Source: JAFASC01 sp034669505
GTDB taxonomy: Bacteria > Pseudomonadota > Alphaproteobacteria > Rhizobiales > Beijerinckiaceae
Direction: 5' to 3'
Assembly (NCBI GenBank): GCA_034669505.1
Contig: JAXDNJ010000023.1
Coordinates: forward strand, 1 to 64,000
DNA length: 64,000 nucleotides
The notes below the pieces were generated by a model. That model had not been told where the DNA came from. It did no database searches and worked only from the letters and a program-made list of their open reading frames with translations. Of the stretch, positions 8,081 to 17,418 are shown piece after piece (the stretch's first letter is position 1; every line of letters starts with the position of its first letter). A program made the position numbers and the translations under genes.

Positions 8081-8709
8081 ATTGGAATAAGAAGCCGATG
8101 AATCTCGCCGCCGCCTTCTTCTATCTCTTCTCCGCGATCATGATTGCGTCGGCGTTCATTGTGATCGTCGCGCGCAATCCCGTCCATTCCGTGCTGTTCC
8201 TCATCCTCGCCTTCGTCAACGCGGCGGGCCTGTTCATGATCGCCGGTGCCGAATTTTTGGCGATGATCCTCATCGTCGTCTATGTCGGCGCGGTCGCGGT
8301 GCTGTTCCTCTTCGTCGTCATGATGCTCGACGTCGACTTTGCCGAGCTGAAGGAGGGCTTCCTTCAGTATCTCCCAATCGGCTCCTTGATCGGCATCGGC
8401 GTGCTCATCGAACTCGTGCTGATCGTCGGCGCCTGGGCGGTCGCGCCATCTTCGCCCGGCGCCTCCCCGACGGCTGTCGCACCTGATATCTCGAACACCG
8501 CGGCGCTCGGCCAAATCCTCTACACGAAATATTTCTACCTTTTCCAGGCCGCCGGCCTTGTCCTGCTCACCGCGATGATCGGCGCGATCGTGCTGACGCT
8601 GCGCCATAAGCCTGATGTGAAGCGCCAGGTGATCGCGGATCAGAATGCGCGCACGCCGGCGGAGGTCACGCTCAGGAAGGTTCCCTCGCGCGCCGGATTG
8701 CAGGGGTGA
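8077..8709 (+). CDS. nuoJ: NADH-quinone oxidoreductase subunit J
   Basis: NuoJ (ND6 homologue) is a five-helix subunit of the complex I membrane arm, near the E-channel that couples quinone reduction to proton pumping. Typical segments are AAAFFYLFSAIMIASAFIVI, NPVHSVLFLILAFVNAAGLF and AEFLAMILIVVYVGAVAVLF, followed by VVMMLDVDFAELKEGF. The C-terminus ends in a hydrophilic tail. Two starts are possible: ATG at 8077, with GAAGG just upstream inside the palindromic repeat, or ATG at 8098, whose product (MNLAAAFFYLF) better matches the usual N-terminus. The repeat may therefore have added seven residues (MDWNKKP). Confidence 0.95.
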   Translation: MDWNKKPMNLAAAFFYLFSAIMIASAFIVIVARNPVHSVLFLILAFVNAAGLFMIAGAEFLAMILIVVYVGAVAVLFLFVVMMLDVDFAELKEGFLQYLPIGSLIGIGVLIELVLIVGAWAVAPSSPGASPTAVAPDISNTAALGQILYTKYFYLFQAAGLVLLTAMIGAIVLTLRHKPDVKRQVIADQNARTPAEVTLRKVPSRAGLQG

Positions 8710-8711
8710 AC

Positions 8712-9020
8712 ATGGCTGTCGGTCTCACCCAATATCTGGTCGTCGCCGCGATCCTGTTCACGATCGGCATCGCCGGCATCATTTTGAACCGCAAGAACAT
8801 CATCGTCATCCTGATGTCGGTCGAGCTGATCCTGCTCTCCGTCAACATCAATTTCGTCGCGTTTTCCGCCTACCATTCTGATCTCACCGGCCAGGTCTTC
8901 GCCCTGTTCGTGCTGACCGTCGCCGCGGCCGAGGCGGCGATCGGCCTTGCCGTTCTCGTCACCTATTATCGCAATCGCGGCTCGATCGCGGTCGAAGACA
9001 TCAATGCGATGAAGGGCTGA
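8712..9020 (+). CDS. nuoK: NADH-quinone oxidoreductase subunit K
   Basis: NuoK (ND4L homologue) is a three-helix membrane subunit of complex I. The 102-residue length from ATG 8712 is the family norm, and the sequence carries the characteristic NRKNIIVILMSVELILLSVN, with the buried glutamate of helix 2, and the helix 3 segment FVLTVAAAEAAIGLAVLVTY with its second key glutamate. A GTG at 8706 would add two residues; the ATG was preferred on length. nuoJ ends two bases upstream. Confidence 0.96.
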   Translation: MAVGLTQYLVVAAILFTIGIAGIILNRKNIIVILMSVELILLSVNINFVAFSAYHSDLTGQVFALFVLTVAAAEAAIGLAVLVTYYRNRGSIAVEDINAMKG

Positions 9021-9025
9021 CCCTA

Positions 9026-11086
9026 GTGATCGTCGCAATCGTCTTCCTGCCGCTTCTCGGTTTCCTCATTGCCGGACTGTTCGGCCGCTTCATCGGCGCG
9101 CGTCCGAGCGAAGTCGTCACGACCAGCCTGCTCTTCGTCGCGCTCCTCTTCTCATGGATCATCTTCGCGCAGGTTGGCTTCGGCACGGCCGAGACGAGCG
9201 TGCCGGTTCTCGGCAATTGGTTCACTTCGGGCACGCTCAAAGTCGATTGGGCGCTGCGCGTCGACACGCTCACCGCCGTGATGCTCGTCGTCGTCACGAC
9301 GGTGTCCGCGCTCGTGCATCTCTATTCCATCGGCTACATGCACGAGGATTCCTCGCGCCCGCGCTTCTTCGCATTCCTGTCGCTGTTCACCTTCGCCATG
9401 CTCATGCTAGTGACGGCCGATAATCTCGTGCAGATGTTCTTCGGCTGGGAAGGCGTCGGCCTCGCGAGCTATCTGCTCATTGGCTTCTGGTACGAGAAGC
9501 CCTCCGCGAACGCCGCGGCGATCAAAGCCTTTGTCGTCAACCGCGTCGGCGATTTCGGCTTCGCCCTCGGCATTTTTCTCGTTTTTGTGCTGACAAACTC
9601 CGTCGCCTTCGAGACGGTCTTTGCCGCCGCGCCGGGTCTCGCGGGTAAGCAGATCCACGTCTTCGGGATGAATGCCGACGCGATGACGATCACCTGCCTG
9701 CTCCTCTTCATGGGAGCGATGGGCAAATCGGCGCAATTCCTCTTGCACACATGGTTGCCTGACGCGATGGAGGGCCCGACGCCGGTCTCGGCCCTGATCC
9801 ATGCCGCGACCATGGTCACTGCCGGCGTGTTCATGGTGGCGCGGCTCTCGCCGCTCTTCGAGCAGGCGCCGGCGGCGCTTGCCTTCGTCACCTTCATCGG
9901 TGCGACGACCGCGTTCTTTGCCGCGACCGTCGGCCTCGTGCAGAACGACATCAAACGGGTCATCGCTTACTCGACCTGCTCGCAGCTCGGCTACATGTTC
10001 GTCGGCATCGGCGTCGGCGGTTATTCGCTCGGCATTTTCCACCTGTTCACGCACGCTTTCTTCAAGGCGTTGCTCTTCCTCGGCGCCGGGTCGGTCATCC
10101 ACGCCATGCATCACGAGCAGGACATGCGCCGCATGGGCGGTCTTCGCAAAGACATCCCGATCACCTTCTGGGCGATGATCGTCGGCACGATCTCGCTGAC
10201 CGGCTTCCCGCTGACGGCAGGCAATTTCTCGAAGGACGCGATCATCGATGCGGCCTTTGCCGCGGGCGCGCATCAATCAACGGCTGTCTACGCCTTCATC
10301 CTGACGACGATCGCCGTCGCCTTCACCTCGTTTTATTCCTGGCGGCTGATCTTCATGACCTTCTTCGGCGAGCGCCATCTCGCGCCGGCCGGTCACGACG
10401 CGCCGAGCGCGGAGACCAGCGACGCGGCGCAGCGCCACGACGAAGGCAAGAGCGCCCGCGCCGAGGACCCGCATAGCGCGCACGCGCATGATGACCACGG
10501 ACACGAAGCGCACGACCACGTGCCGCACGAATCGCCTTGGGTGATGCTGATCCCGCTGATCGTGCTGTCGATCGGCGCACTCTTCGCCGGCCTGATCTTC
10601 GCCGCACCCTTCATTGGGCACGACTACGAACATTTCTGGAAGGGCTCGCTCTATCAGTCCCCTGACAATCACATCCTGCACGAGCTGCACGATGTCGGCT
10701 TAGTCGTCGAATATCTGCCGCTTTTGATGATGGCCGGCGGCGCGTTCGTCGCCTGGTATATGTACATCCGGGCGCCGGGCACCGCGGACGCGCTCGCCCG
10801 CGCTAATCCGCTGCTCTACCGCTTCCTGCTCAACAAATGGTACTTCGATGAGCTCTATGACCTCATCTTCGTGCGTCCGGCTTTCTGGATCGGGCGGCTG
10901 CTCTGGCGCGGTGGCGACGAGCGAGTCATAGATGGCTTCGGGCCTGACAATATCGCTGCGCGCGTTATTGACGTGACCAACCGGGTCGTTCGCCTGCAGA
11001 CCGGATACGTCTATCACTACGCCTTCGCGATGCTCATCGGCGTTGCCGTGATCATCACGTGGTATCTCGTCGGAGGCGTGCGCTGA
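9026..11086 (+). CDS. nuoL: NADH-quinone oxidoreductase subunit L
   Basis: NuoL (ND5 homologue) is the distal antiporter-like proton pump of complex I, with the long amphipathic helix HL at its C-terminus. The 686-residue protein starts with GTG (M-IVAIVFLPLLGFLIAGLFG). Conserved parts include FFGWEGVGLASYLLIGFWY, HTWLPDAMEGPTPVSALIHA and DIKRVIAYSTCSQLGYMFVG. A histidine-rich hydrophilic loop is encoded at about 10390-10540 (HSAHAHDDHGHEAHDH). Such loops occur in other rhizobial NuoL proteins and their role is not known. The nuoM ATG overlaps the stop by one base. Confidence 0.97.
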   Translation: MIVAIVFLPLLGFLIAGLFGRFIGARPSEVVTTSLLFVALLFSWIIFAQVGFGTAETSVPVLGNWFTSGTLKVDWALRVDTLTAVMLVVVTTVSALVHLYSIGYMHEDSSRPRFFAFLSLFTFAMLMLVTADNLVQMFFGWEGVGLASYLLIGFWYEKPSANAAAIKAFVVNRVGDFGFALGIFLVFVLTNSVAFETVFAAAPGLAGKQIHVFGMNADAMTITCLLLFMGAMGKSAQFLLHTWLPDAMEGPTPVSALIHAATMVTAGVFMVARLSPLFEQAPAALAFVTFIGATTAFFAATVGLVQNDIKRVIAYSTCSQLGYMFVGIGVGGYSLGIFHLFTHAFFKALLFLGAGSVIHAMHHEQDMRRMGGLRKDIPITFWAMIVGTISLTGFPLTAGNFSKDAIIDAAFAAGAHQSTAVYAFILTTIAVAFTSFYSWRLIFMTFFGERHLAPAGHDAPSAETSDAAQRHDEGKSARAEDPHSAHAHDDHGHEAHDHVPHESPWVMLIPLIVLSIGALFAGLIFAAPFIGHDYEHFWKGSLYQSPDNHILHELHDVGLVVEYLPLLMMAGGAFVAWYMYIRAPGTADALARANPLLYRFLLNKWYFDELYDLIFVRPAFWIGRLLWRGGDERVIDGFGPDNIAARVIDVTNRVVRLQTGYVYHYAFAMLIGVAVIITWYLVGGVR

Positions 11087-12609
11087 TGTTCGGCTTCGGC
11101 ATTCTGTCAGGAATTGTTTTCCTGCCGCTGGTCGGTGTGGCCTTCATCCTGACGCTGCGCGGCGACGACGAGGCGACGCTGCGCAACGCCCGCTGGGCGG
11201 CGTTGTCGACAACGATCATCGTCTTCCTGCTGTCGCTTTATGCTTGGGCGCGCTTCGATCCCTCGAGCGCGGCGTTCCAGCTCGTCGAGGAGAAGAACTG
11301 GTTTGGCGCCGGGCTCATCTACAAGCTCGGCGTCGACGGTATGTCGCTGCCCTTCGTGATCCTGACGACATTCCTGATGCCGTTCTGCATTCTCGCCTCG
11401 TGGGACTCGATCACCTATCGCGTCAAGGAGTACATGATCGCCTTCCTCGTGCTCGAGACGCTGATGATCGGCGTCTTCTGCGCGCTCGATCTCGTGCTTT
11501 TCTATCTCTTCTTCGAGGGCGGCCTTATCCCGATGTTCCTGATCATCGGGGTGTGGGGCGGCAAGCGGCGCATCTATGCGAGCTTCAAGTTCTTTCTCTT
11601 TACGCTGCTCGGTTCGTTGCTCATGCTTGTCGCCATCATGGCGATGTATGTGCAGGCGGGAACGACCGACATTACGGTGCTGCTGCACACGAATTTCCCG
11701 GTGACGATGCAGAAATGGCTGTGGTTTGCCTTCTTCGCATCCTTCGCGGTGAAGATGCCGATGTGGCCGGTCCACACCTGGCTCCCCGATGCGCATGTCG
11801 AGGCGCCGACCGCGGGCTCGGTTGTCCTTGCCGCCATCCTCCTCAAGATGGGCGGATACGGATTCATACGGTTCTCGCTGCCGATGTTCCCGGACGCGTC
11901 GGCGTACTTCGCGCCGCTCATTTACGCGCTGTCGATCATCGCGATCATCTATACGTCGCTCGTGGCCCTCGTGCAGGAGGATATGAAAAAGCTCATCGCC
12001 TATTCCTCCGTCGCACATATGGGCTTTGTCACGATGGGCCTTTTCACGATGACGCAGCAGGGCGTGCAGGGCGCAATCTTCCTCATGATCTCGCACGGGC
12101 TCGTCTCCGGCGCGCTCTTTCTTTGCGTCGGCGTCGTCTATGACCGCATGCACACCCGCGAAATCTCCGCCTATGGCGGCCTCGTGCAACGCATGCCGCT
12201 TTATGCCGTGGCTTTCATGATCTTTACGCTGGCGAATGTCGGCTTGCCCGGCACATCCGGTTTCGTCGGTGAGTTTCTGACGCTGGTCGGCGCGTTCCAA
12301 GCAAATACGTGGGTTGCATTTTTTGCGACGATCGGCGTGATCCTCTCCGCATGCTATGCGCTCTATCTCTATCGCCGCATCATCTTCGGGGTGATCGAGA
12401 AGCCGAGCCTGCAGGGCATTCTCGACCTGTCCCCGCGGGAGATCGCGATCCTCGCCCCGCTCGTTATCCTCACGATCTATTACGGTGTGCGTCCGCAGCC
12501 GGTCCTCGATCCAACCGCCGCACCCGTCGAGCAGCTCGTCAAGAATTTCGAAGCGGCGCTGTCGCGAACGAAGACCGCGGCGCTTCCAGCGGATCAGGCC
12601 CGGCGATGA
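11086..12609 (+). CDS. nuoM: NADH-quinone oxidoreductase subunit M
   Basis: NuoM (ND4 homologue) is the second antiporter-like proton pump of the membrane arm. The 507-residue protein has about 14 predicted helices. Signatures are FFEGGLIPMFLIIGVWGG, the MPMWPVHTWLPDAHVEAPTA segment with the pumping-path residues, and EDMKKLIAYSSVAHMGFVTM. The ATG at 11086 overlaps the nuoL stop (TGATG). The upstream extension in the same frame lies inside nuoL and is not NuoM-like. The stop overlaps the nuoN start as ATGA. Confidence 0.97.
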   Translation: MFGFGILSGIVFLPLVGVAFILTLRGDDEATLRNARWAALSTTIIVFLLSLYAWARFDPSSAAFQLVEEKNWFGAGLIYKLGVDGMSLPFVILTTFLMPFCILASWDSITYRVKEYMIAFLVLETLMIGVFCALDLVLFYLFFEGGLIPMFLIIGVWGGKRRIYASFKFFLFTLLGSLLMLVAIMAMYVQAGTTDITVLLHTNFPVTMQKWLWFAFFASFAVKMPMWPVHTWLPDAHVEAPTAGSVVLAAILLKMGGYGFIRFSLPMFPDASAYFAPLIYALSIIAIIYTSLVALVQEDMKKLIAYSSVAHMGFVTMGLFTMTQQGVQGAIFLMISHGLVSGALFLCVGVVYDRMHTREISAYGGLVQRMPLYAVAFMIFTLANVGLPGTSGFVGEFLTLVGAFQANTWVAFFATIGVILSACYALYLYRRIIFGVIEKPSLQGILDLSPREIAILAPLVILTIYYGVRPQPVLDPTAAPVEQLVKNFEAALSRTKTAALPADQARR

Positions 12610-14039
12610 GTGCCTTTTCCTTCGTTCTCGCCCACGCCTTTCCCGAGTTTCTGCTCGCGATTGGCGCGCTTGTGCTGATCATGGTCGGCGCCATCCGCGG
12701 CGAGCGCTCAGGCTGGCTGGTGACGGAACTCGCCGTCGGGCTCCTCGCGCTGGCCATCGTCGCCACTCTGCTTTCGTCGAAAGCGTCTGCGGAGCTTTTC
12801 GATGGCGCCTTCATCGACGATCGCTTCGCGCGGTTCATGAAAATCCTGGCGCTGCTCGGCTCGCTGGTCACGCTGATCATGTCGCAGGATTACATGCGCC
12901 GCGCCGGGCTTGAGCAGTTCGAGTTTCCCGTGCTCGTCATCTTGTCGACGATCGGCATGCAGGTGCTGATCTCGGCCAACAGCCTGATCGCGCTTTATCT
13001 CGGCCTCGAATTGATGTCGCTGGCGCTTTACGTCGTTGCCGCCTTCAATCGCGACGACATGCGAGCCTCGGAAGCCGGGCTGAAATATTTCGTGCTCGGC
13101 GCGCTTTCGTCGGGAATGATGCTTTACGGCGCCTCGCTGCTCTATGGCTTTGCGGGCACTGTCACCTTCCCCGGAATCGCCGCCGCCGTTACCGCGGCGC
13201 CCTCGACGGGCGTGATCTTCGGCCTCGTCTTCCTCATGGTTGGTCTCGCCTTCAAAATGTCGACCGTGCCGTTCCACATGTGGACCCCCGATGTCTATGA
13301 AGGTGCGCCGACGCCGGTGACCGCCTTTTTCGCCGCGGCACCGAAAGTGGCGGCGGTCGCGGTCACCGTGCGCGTCATCATCACCGCCTTTCCGGCGATC
13401 ACGACGCAATGGCAGCAGATCATCGTCTTTATCTCGATCATGTCGATGGCGCTCGGCTCGTTCGCGGCGATCGGTCAGGCGAACATCAAGCGGCTAATGG
13501 CCTATTCCTCGATCGGCCATATGGGCTTCGCGTTGGTCGGCCTCGCCGCCGGCACGCCGGCCGGCGTGCAGGGCGTTATGCTTTACATGGCGATTTACGT
13601 GCTGATGATTCTCGGCACGTTCGCCGCGATCCTGTCGATGCGCGTCAACGGCAAATATATCGAGAACGTCGCCGACCTCTCCGGCCTTGCGAGCACGCGG
13701 CCGTTGATGGCGTTCTTTCTGGCGATGCTGATGTTCTCGCTCGCCGGCATTCCGCCGCTCGCCGGCTTTTTCGCGAAATGGTATGTGTTCCTCGCCGCTG
13801 TGCAGGCGAAACTCTATGTGCTTGCGGTGATCGGTGTCGTCACCAGCGCCGTTGCCGCATATTATTATCTCCGCATCGTCAAGATCATGTATTTCGACGA
13901 AGCGGCCGCGCCTTTCGATCGCGCCGCCCCCGCGGTGCAGGGGGTGCTCGCGGTCTCGACGATTCTCATGCTGGTCTTCTGGATATATCCGTCACCCGTT
14001 GTCGAGGCCGCGACCTCGGCCGCGCAGTCGCTGTTCTAA
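12606..14039 (+). CDS. nuoN: NADH-quinone oxidoreductase subunit N
   Basis: NuoN (ND2 homologue) is the third antiporter-like proton pump and the last nuo gene. The 477-residue product includes LIALYLGLELMSLALYVVAA, FKMSTVPFHMWTPDVYEGAP and ANIKRLMAYSSIGHMGFALV, plus LPPLAGFFAKW-like residues near the C-terminus (IPPLAGFFAKWYVFLAAVQA). The ATG overlaps the nuoM stop. The frame remains open upstream to 12309 inside nuoM, but those residues are not hydrophobic and were excluded. Confidence 0.97.
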   Translation: MSAFSFVLAHAFPEFLLAIGALVLIMVGAIRGERSGWLVTELAVGLLALAIVATLLSSKASAELFDGAFIDDRFARFMKILALLGSLVTLIMSQDYMRRAGLEQFEFPVLVILSTIGMQVLISANSLIALYLGLELMSLALYVVAAFNRDDMRASEAGLKYFVLGALSSGMMLYGASLLYGFAGTVTFPGIAAAVTAAPSTGVIFGLVFLMVGLAFKMSTVPFHMWTPDVYEGAPTPVTAFFAAAPKVAAVAVTVRVIITAFPAITTQWQQIIVFISIMSMALGSFAAIGQANIKRLMAYSSIGHMGFALVGLAAGTPAGVQGVMLYMAIYVLMILGTFAAILSMRVNGKYIENVADLSGLASTRPLMAFFLAMLMFSLAGIPPLAGFFAKWYVFLAAVQAKLYVLAVIGVVTSAVAAYYYLRIVKIMYFDEAAAPFDRAAPAVQGVLAVSTILMLVFWIYPSPVVEAATSAAQSLF

Positions 14040-14044
14040 GCGCC

Positions 14045-14836
14045 GTGGACCTCGGCGCATCGGCCAAAGCCGCCTCATACCGCCTCATCGTTCGTGACAG
14101 CCTCGGCTCGACGAACGAAGAAGCGATGCGCCTTGCGCGCGATGGCGATCCGGGCCGGCTGTGGCTCGTCGCGCGCGAGCAGTTGCAGGGCAGGGGACGC
14201 CGCGGGCGCACTTGGTCCTCGCCGCGGGGAAATCTCTACGCCTCGCTATTGTTAATCGACCCTGCGCGACCGGAACGTCTGCCGGAATTGGGCTTTGTCG
14301 CCGGCGTCGCGCTTGTTGGTGCGTTGCGCGAAATCCTCGGTGAGGACCGGCGTCTCGGCCTCAAATGGCCGAACGACATTTTGTTCGACGGCGCAAAACT
14401 CTCTGGCATTCTTCTCGAAAGCTCGCTTCTTTCAAGCGGGCGCACCGCCTGCGTTGCAGGGTTTGGTGTCAACTGCCGCTCCCATCCCCCAACCCTGCCA
14501 TACGCAGCGACCGATCTCGCCTCGATCGGCACCGTCCTCGATGCACCCGAAGATGTGCTGCCGCGGCTGAGCGACGCAATGGCGAGATCGCTGGAAGCAT
14601 GGGCGAGAGGTGCCGGCTTCGCAGAGATTCGCCTGCGCTGGCTGAAGAACGCGCTTGGTGTCGGCGAGCCGATCCGCGTTGCGCTCGGCACCACCACGCT
14701 CTCCGGTGTCTTCGAAACCATCGATTCTCGCGGCCGGCTGCTCCTGCGCGACGGTGTAAACACGCGCCCCATCGAAGCAGGCGACGTCTTCTTGCCGTCG
14801 CGATCGATGGCGGCGCACGGCGTAGCGCGCGCATGA
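14045..14836 (+). CDS. birA: biotin--[acetyl-CoA-carboxylase] ligase
   Basis: This enzyme attaches biotin to biotin-dependent carboxylases through biotinyl-AMP. The 263-residue protein is the short form with no N-terminal DNA-binding domain, so it should not act as the bio repressor. Motifs visible are DSLGSTNEEA at the start of the catalytic domain, the nucleotide loop QLQGRGRRGRTWSSPRGNLY (GRGRRGR), the KWPNDILFDGAKLSGIL lysine region, and a C-terminal SH3-like domain (GTTTLSGVFETIDSRGRLLL). The start was set at GTG 14045, six bases after nuoN. Location after nuoN is conserved in rhizobia. Confidence 0.92.
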   Translation: MDLGASAKAASYRLIVRDSLGSTNEEAMRLARDGDPGRLWLVAREQLQGRGRRGRTWSSPRGNLYASLLLIDPARPERLPELGFVAGVALVGALREILGEDRRLGLKWPNDILFDGAKLSGILLESSLLSSGRTACVAGFGVNCRSHPPTLPYAATDLASIGTVLDAPEDVLPRLSDAMARSLEAWARGAGFAEIRLRWLKNALGVGEPIRVALGTTTLSGVFETIDSRGRLLLRDGVNTRPIEAGDVFLPSRSMAAHGVARA

Positions 14837-14855
14837 GCCGCGAGAGTCGCGTCAA

Positions 14856-16523
14856 GTGAACGGCACCGACGAGTTCGTCTTCGTCGCACTCGGCGGGCTC
14901 GGCGAGATCGGCATGAATGCGGCGCTGTACGGCTTCGGGCCGCCGCGCCGTCGCAAATGGATCATGGTCGATTGCGGCCTGACCTTCGCCGGACCCGATC
15001 TGCCGGGCGTCGATCTCATTTATCCCGACATTAGCTTCGTTGAGAAAATCCAGTCCGATCTCCTCGCGCTCATCATCACGCATGCGCATGAGGACCATGT
15101 CGGCGCGATCGCGGCGCTCTGGCCGGGTTTGCGCTGCCCGCTTTATGCGACGCCTTTCGCTGCCGGCCTTCTCCAAGCGCGCCGCCTCTCCGAGCCCGGC
15201 GCGCCTGATGTGCAGATCAATATCGTCGCGCAGGGCGGCCGGATCGAGCTCGGGCCGTTCGGCATCGAGTTTGTCGCCGTCGCGCATTCGATTCCCGAGA
15301 GCTGCGCGCTCGCGATCCGCACGCAAGCGGGGCTCGCGGTCCATAGCGGCGATTGGAAGCTCGATGCAGCGCCGGGTGTCGGCCACCCGACAGACGAAGC
15401 GCGCCTGCGTCAGCTCGGCGAGCAGGGCGTGCTCGCGCTTATCTGCGACTCGACCAACATTATCCGCGAGGGCGAGAGCCCGTCGGAGGGTGAAGTCGCG
15501 CAAACGCTGCGGGCGCTGATTACCGGTGCACCCGCGCGCGTGGTCGTCACCGCCTTTGCCTCGAACGTCGCCCGCATTCGCGCCGTAGCGGAGGCTGCGA
15601 TGGCGGCTGGCCGCGAAGTTGTCGTCGCCGGCCGCTCCATGTCGCGCACGATCGATGTCGCGCGCGAGACCGGCTATCTCGATGGGCTCCCCGATTTCTT
15701 CTCGCTCGAACGCTATCCGACCCTCTCCCGCGATCGGACCGTCGTGCTCGCGACCGGCAGCCAGGGCGAGCCGCGTGCCGCGATGGGCCGCATCGCCGAG
15801 GGCGAGCATCCGGTCATCGCGCTCGCCTCGGGCGACCGCGTCATCTTCTCGTCGCGCACCATTCCGGGCAACGAGCGCGAGGTGAACCGCACCATCAACG
15901 GGCTGATCCTGCAGGGCATCGAGGTCATTACCGACCGCACGCATCTCGTTCATTGCTCCGGGCATCCCCGTCGCGGCGAGGTCGAGCGCCTCTACGGGTG
16001 GGTACGGCCGCACGCCGCGATTCCGGCCCATGGCGAGCCTCTGCATTTGTCCGAGCACGCCCGCGTGGCGCGGGCGCTTGGCGTTCCGCATGTCGTGCCC
16101 GCGCGCAATGGCGACATGGTGCTGCTTGGGCCAGGCGAGCCCGGCATCATCGACGAGATCGCGACCGGCCGGGTCGCCCAGGACGGGACCGTGCTGGTTG
16201 CGCTGAACGATCCTCTCTTCCAGGAGCGTCGCCGCCTCGCGTATGCCGGCGTGGTCAGCATCGCAGTGGCGCTCACGTCACGCGGCGAACTCGCTGGCGA
16301 CCCCGACGTGCTCACCTCCGGCCTCCCGACGCGCCTGCGCGATGGCGCGGCGACTGACAAGCTCATCGACGAGACGATTTTCGCCACACTCGATTCGCTG
16401 CCGCGGCAGCGCCGGCGCGATTTCGACGGCGTTTCCATTGCCGTCGAGCGCGCGGTACGATCCGCGCTGCAGGTCGCCTGGGGCAAGCGCCCGCAGGTGC
16501 ATGTGCTCATCGTGCCGGTGTAG
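14856..16523 (+). CDS. rnj: ribonuclease J
   Basis: This is a metallo-beta-lactamase/beta-CASP ribonuclease, an RNA-processing enzyme with 5'-3' exonuclease and possible endonuclease activity. The 555-residue product has FVALGGLGEIGMN near the N-terminus, the zinc motif THAHEDHVGAI (HxHxDH), and the downstream histidine and aspartate motifs (HSGDWKLDAAP, HCSGHPRRGEVERLYGWVRP, IPAHGEPLHLSEHARVA). It starts with GTG at 14856. The ATG at 14833 is in another frame and stops at once. The position between birA and mce is the usual rhizobial arrangement. Confidence 0.93.
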   Translation: MNGTDEFVFVALGGLGEIGMNAALYGFGPPRRRKWIMVDCGLTFAGPDLPGVDLIYPDISFVEKIQSDLLALIITHAHEDHVGAIAALWPGLRCPLYATPFAAGLLQARRLSEPGAPDVQINIVAQGGRIELGPFGIEFVAVAHSIPESCALAIRTQAGLAVHSGDWKLDAAPGVGHPTDEARLRQLGEQGVLALICDSTNIIREGESPSEGEVAQTLRALITGAPARVVVTAFASNVARIRAVAEAAMAAGREVVVAGRSMSRTIDVARETGYLDGLPDFFSLERYPTLSRDRTVVLATGSQGEPRAAMGRIAEGEHPVIALASGDRVIFSSRTIPGNEREVNRTINGLILQGIEVITDRTHLVHCSGHPRRGEVERLYGWVRPHAAIPAHGEPLHLSEHARVARALGVPHVVPARNGDMVLLGPGEPGIIDEIATGRVAQDGTVLVALNDPLFQERRRLAYAGVVSIAVALTSRGELAGDPDVLTSGLPTRLRDGAATDKLIDETIFATLDSLPRQRRRDFDGVSIAVERAVRSALQVAWGKRPQVHVLIVPV

Positions 16524-16532
16524 GAAGGAAAG

Positions 16533-16937
16533 ATGATCGGACGCCTCAACCATGTCGCCATTGCGGTCACCGATCTCGACCGCTCGACCGCACTTTACCG
16601 CGACACGCTTGGGGCGCGCGTCTCGGCGCCGCTGCCACAGCCGGAGCACGGCGTGACTGTGGTTTTCGTCGAGCTGCCGAACACCAAGATCGAGCTTCTA
16701 GAGCCGCTCGGCGACGATTCGCCGATTGCGAAATTCCTGGAGAGGAATAGCGACGGCGGCATGCATCACGTCTGCTACGAGGTGGAGGATATCCGCGCCG
16801 CGCGCGACAAGCTGAAGGCGAGCGGCGCGCGCGTGCTCGGCGGCGGCGAGCCGAAGATCGGCGCGCATGGCAAGCCCGTGCTGTTCCTGCATCCGAAGGA
16901 TTTCGGCGGCACGCTGGTCGAGCTGGAGCAGGTCTGA
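16533..16937 (+). CDS. mce: methylmalonyl-CoA epimerase
   Basis: This vicinal-oxygen-chelate fold enzyme interconverts (2R)- and (2S)-methylmalonyl-CoA in propionyl-CoA metabolism. The 134-residue length is usual. Motifs are IGRLNHVAIAVTDLDRSTAL with the first metal histidine, GGMHHVCYEVEDI with the second, and the terminal PVLFLHPKDFGGTLVELEQ with the glutamate ligand and the diagnostic HPKDFGGTLVE ending. It begins nine bases after rnj with an AAGGAAAG ribosome-binding site. Confidence 0.95.
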   Translation: MIGRLNHVAIAVTDLDRSTALYRDTLGARVSAPLPQPEHGVTVVFVELPNTKIELLEPLGDDSPIAKFLERNSDGGMHHVCYEVEDIRAARDKLKASGARVLGGGEPKIGAHGKPVLFLHPKDFGGTLVELEQV

Positions 16938-16946
16938 AGAGCTCTC

Positions 16947-17198
16947 ATGCTGCGCTCAATTTCTCTGCCGGTTCCTTGGCCCATGGCGATTGCCATGTTC
17001 GTGACGATCTGGTGGGTCCTGCTTTTCGCCGTCCTGCCGTTCGGCGTGCGCTCACAGCACGAGACGGCCGAGATCGTGCGCGGCACCGATCCCGGCGCGC
17101 CGGTCGCGCCGCGGCTCGTTGCGAAGGCGCTTTGGACGACGGGGATATCGATCGTTGCCTTCGCGGCGCTGATGCTCGTCATCAGCGCGACAGCGTGA
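16947..17198 (+). CDS. DUF1467 family membrane protein
   Basis: This 83-residue protein has two membrane segments (about residues 12-32 and 60-80) joined by a short loop (GVRSQHETAEIVRGTDPGAP) that is characteristic of DUF1467. No function is known. The gene regularly follows mce in alphaproteobacteria and in many of them is followed by proS; here proS lies about 12.7 kb further on. Confidence 0.85.
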   Translation: MLRSISLPVPWPMAIAMFVTIWWVLLFAVLPFGVRSQHETAEIVRGTDPGAPVAPRLVAKALWTTGISIVAFAALMLVISATA

Positions 17199-17255
17199 GC
17201 CTGCTTTGGTTTGACCGGTCTGCGGTTTGCCGCTAGGTCACACCCCTCCTCATGG

Positions 17256-17331
17256 GAGCGCGTAGCTCAGCTGGTAGAGCATCTGACTTTTAATCAGAGG
17301 GTCCCGGGTTCGAGCCCCGGCGCGCTCACCA
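17256..17331 (+). tRNA. tRNA-Lys (TTT)
   Basis: A full cloverleaf can be drawn. The acceptor GAGCGCG pairs with CGCGCTC, the D arm follows TAGCTCAGCTGGTAGAGC, the anticodon loop CTTTTAA carries TTT, and the T arm is GGGTTCGAGCCCC. The discriminator base is A and CCA is encoded at 17329-17331. The tRNA is 76 nt long. Confidence 0.97.
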
Positions 17332-17418
17332 ACAATAAAGCGCTTGGGACAGAGCGGCTCTAGGCAGCTTTTCGCCGCGGGCTCCATTCGGACCAGGATC
17401 GGTTTCGGCGGGCGTGCC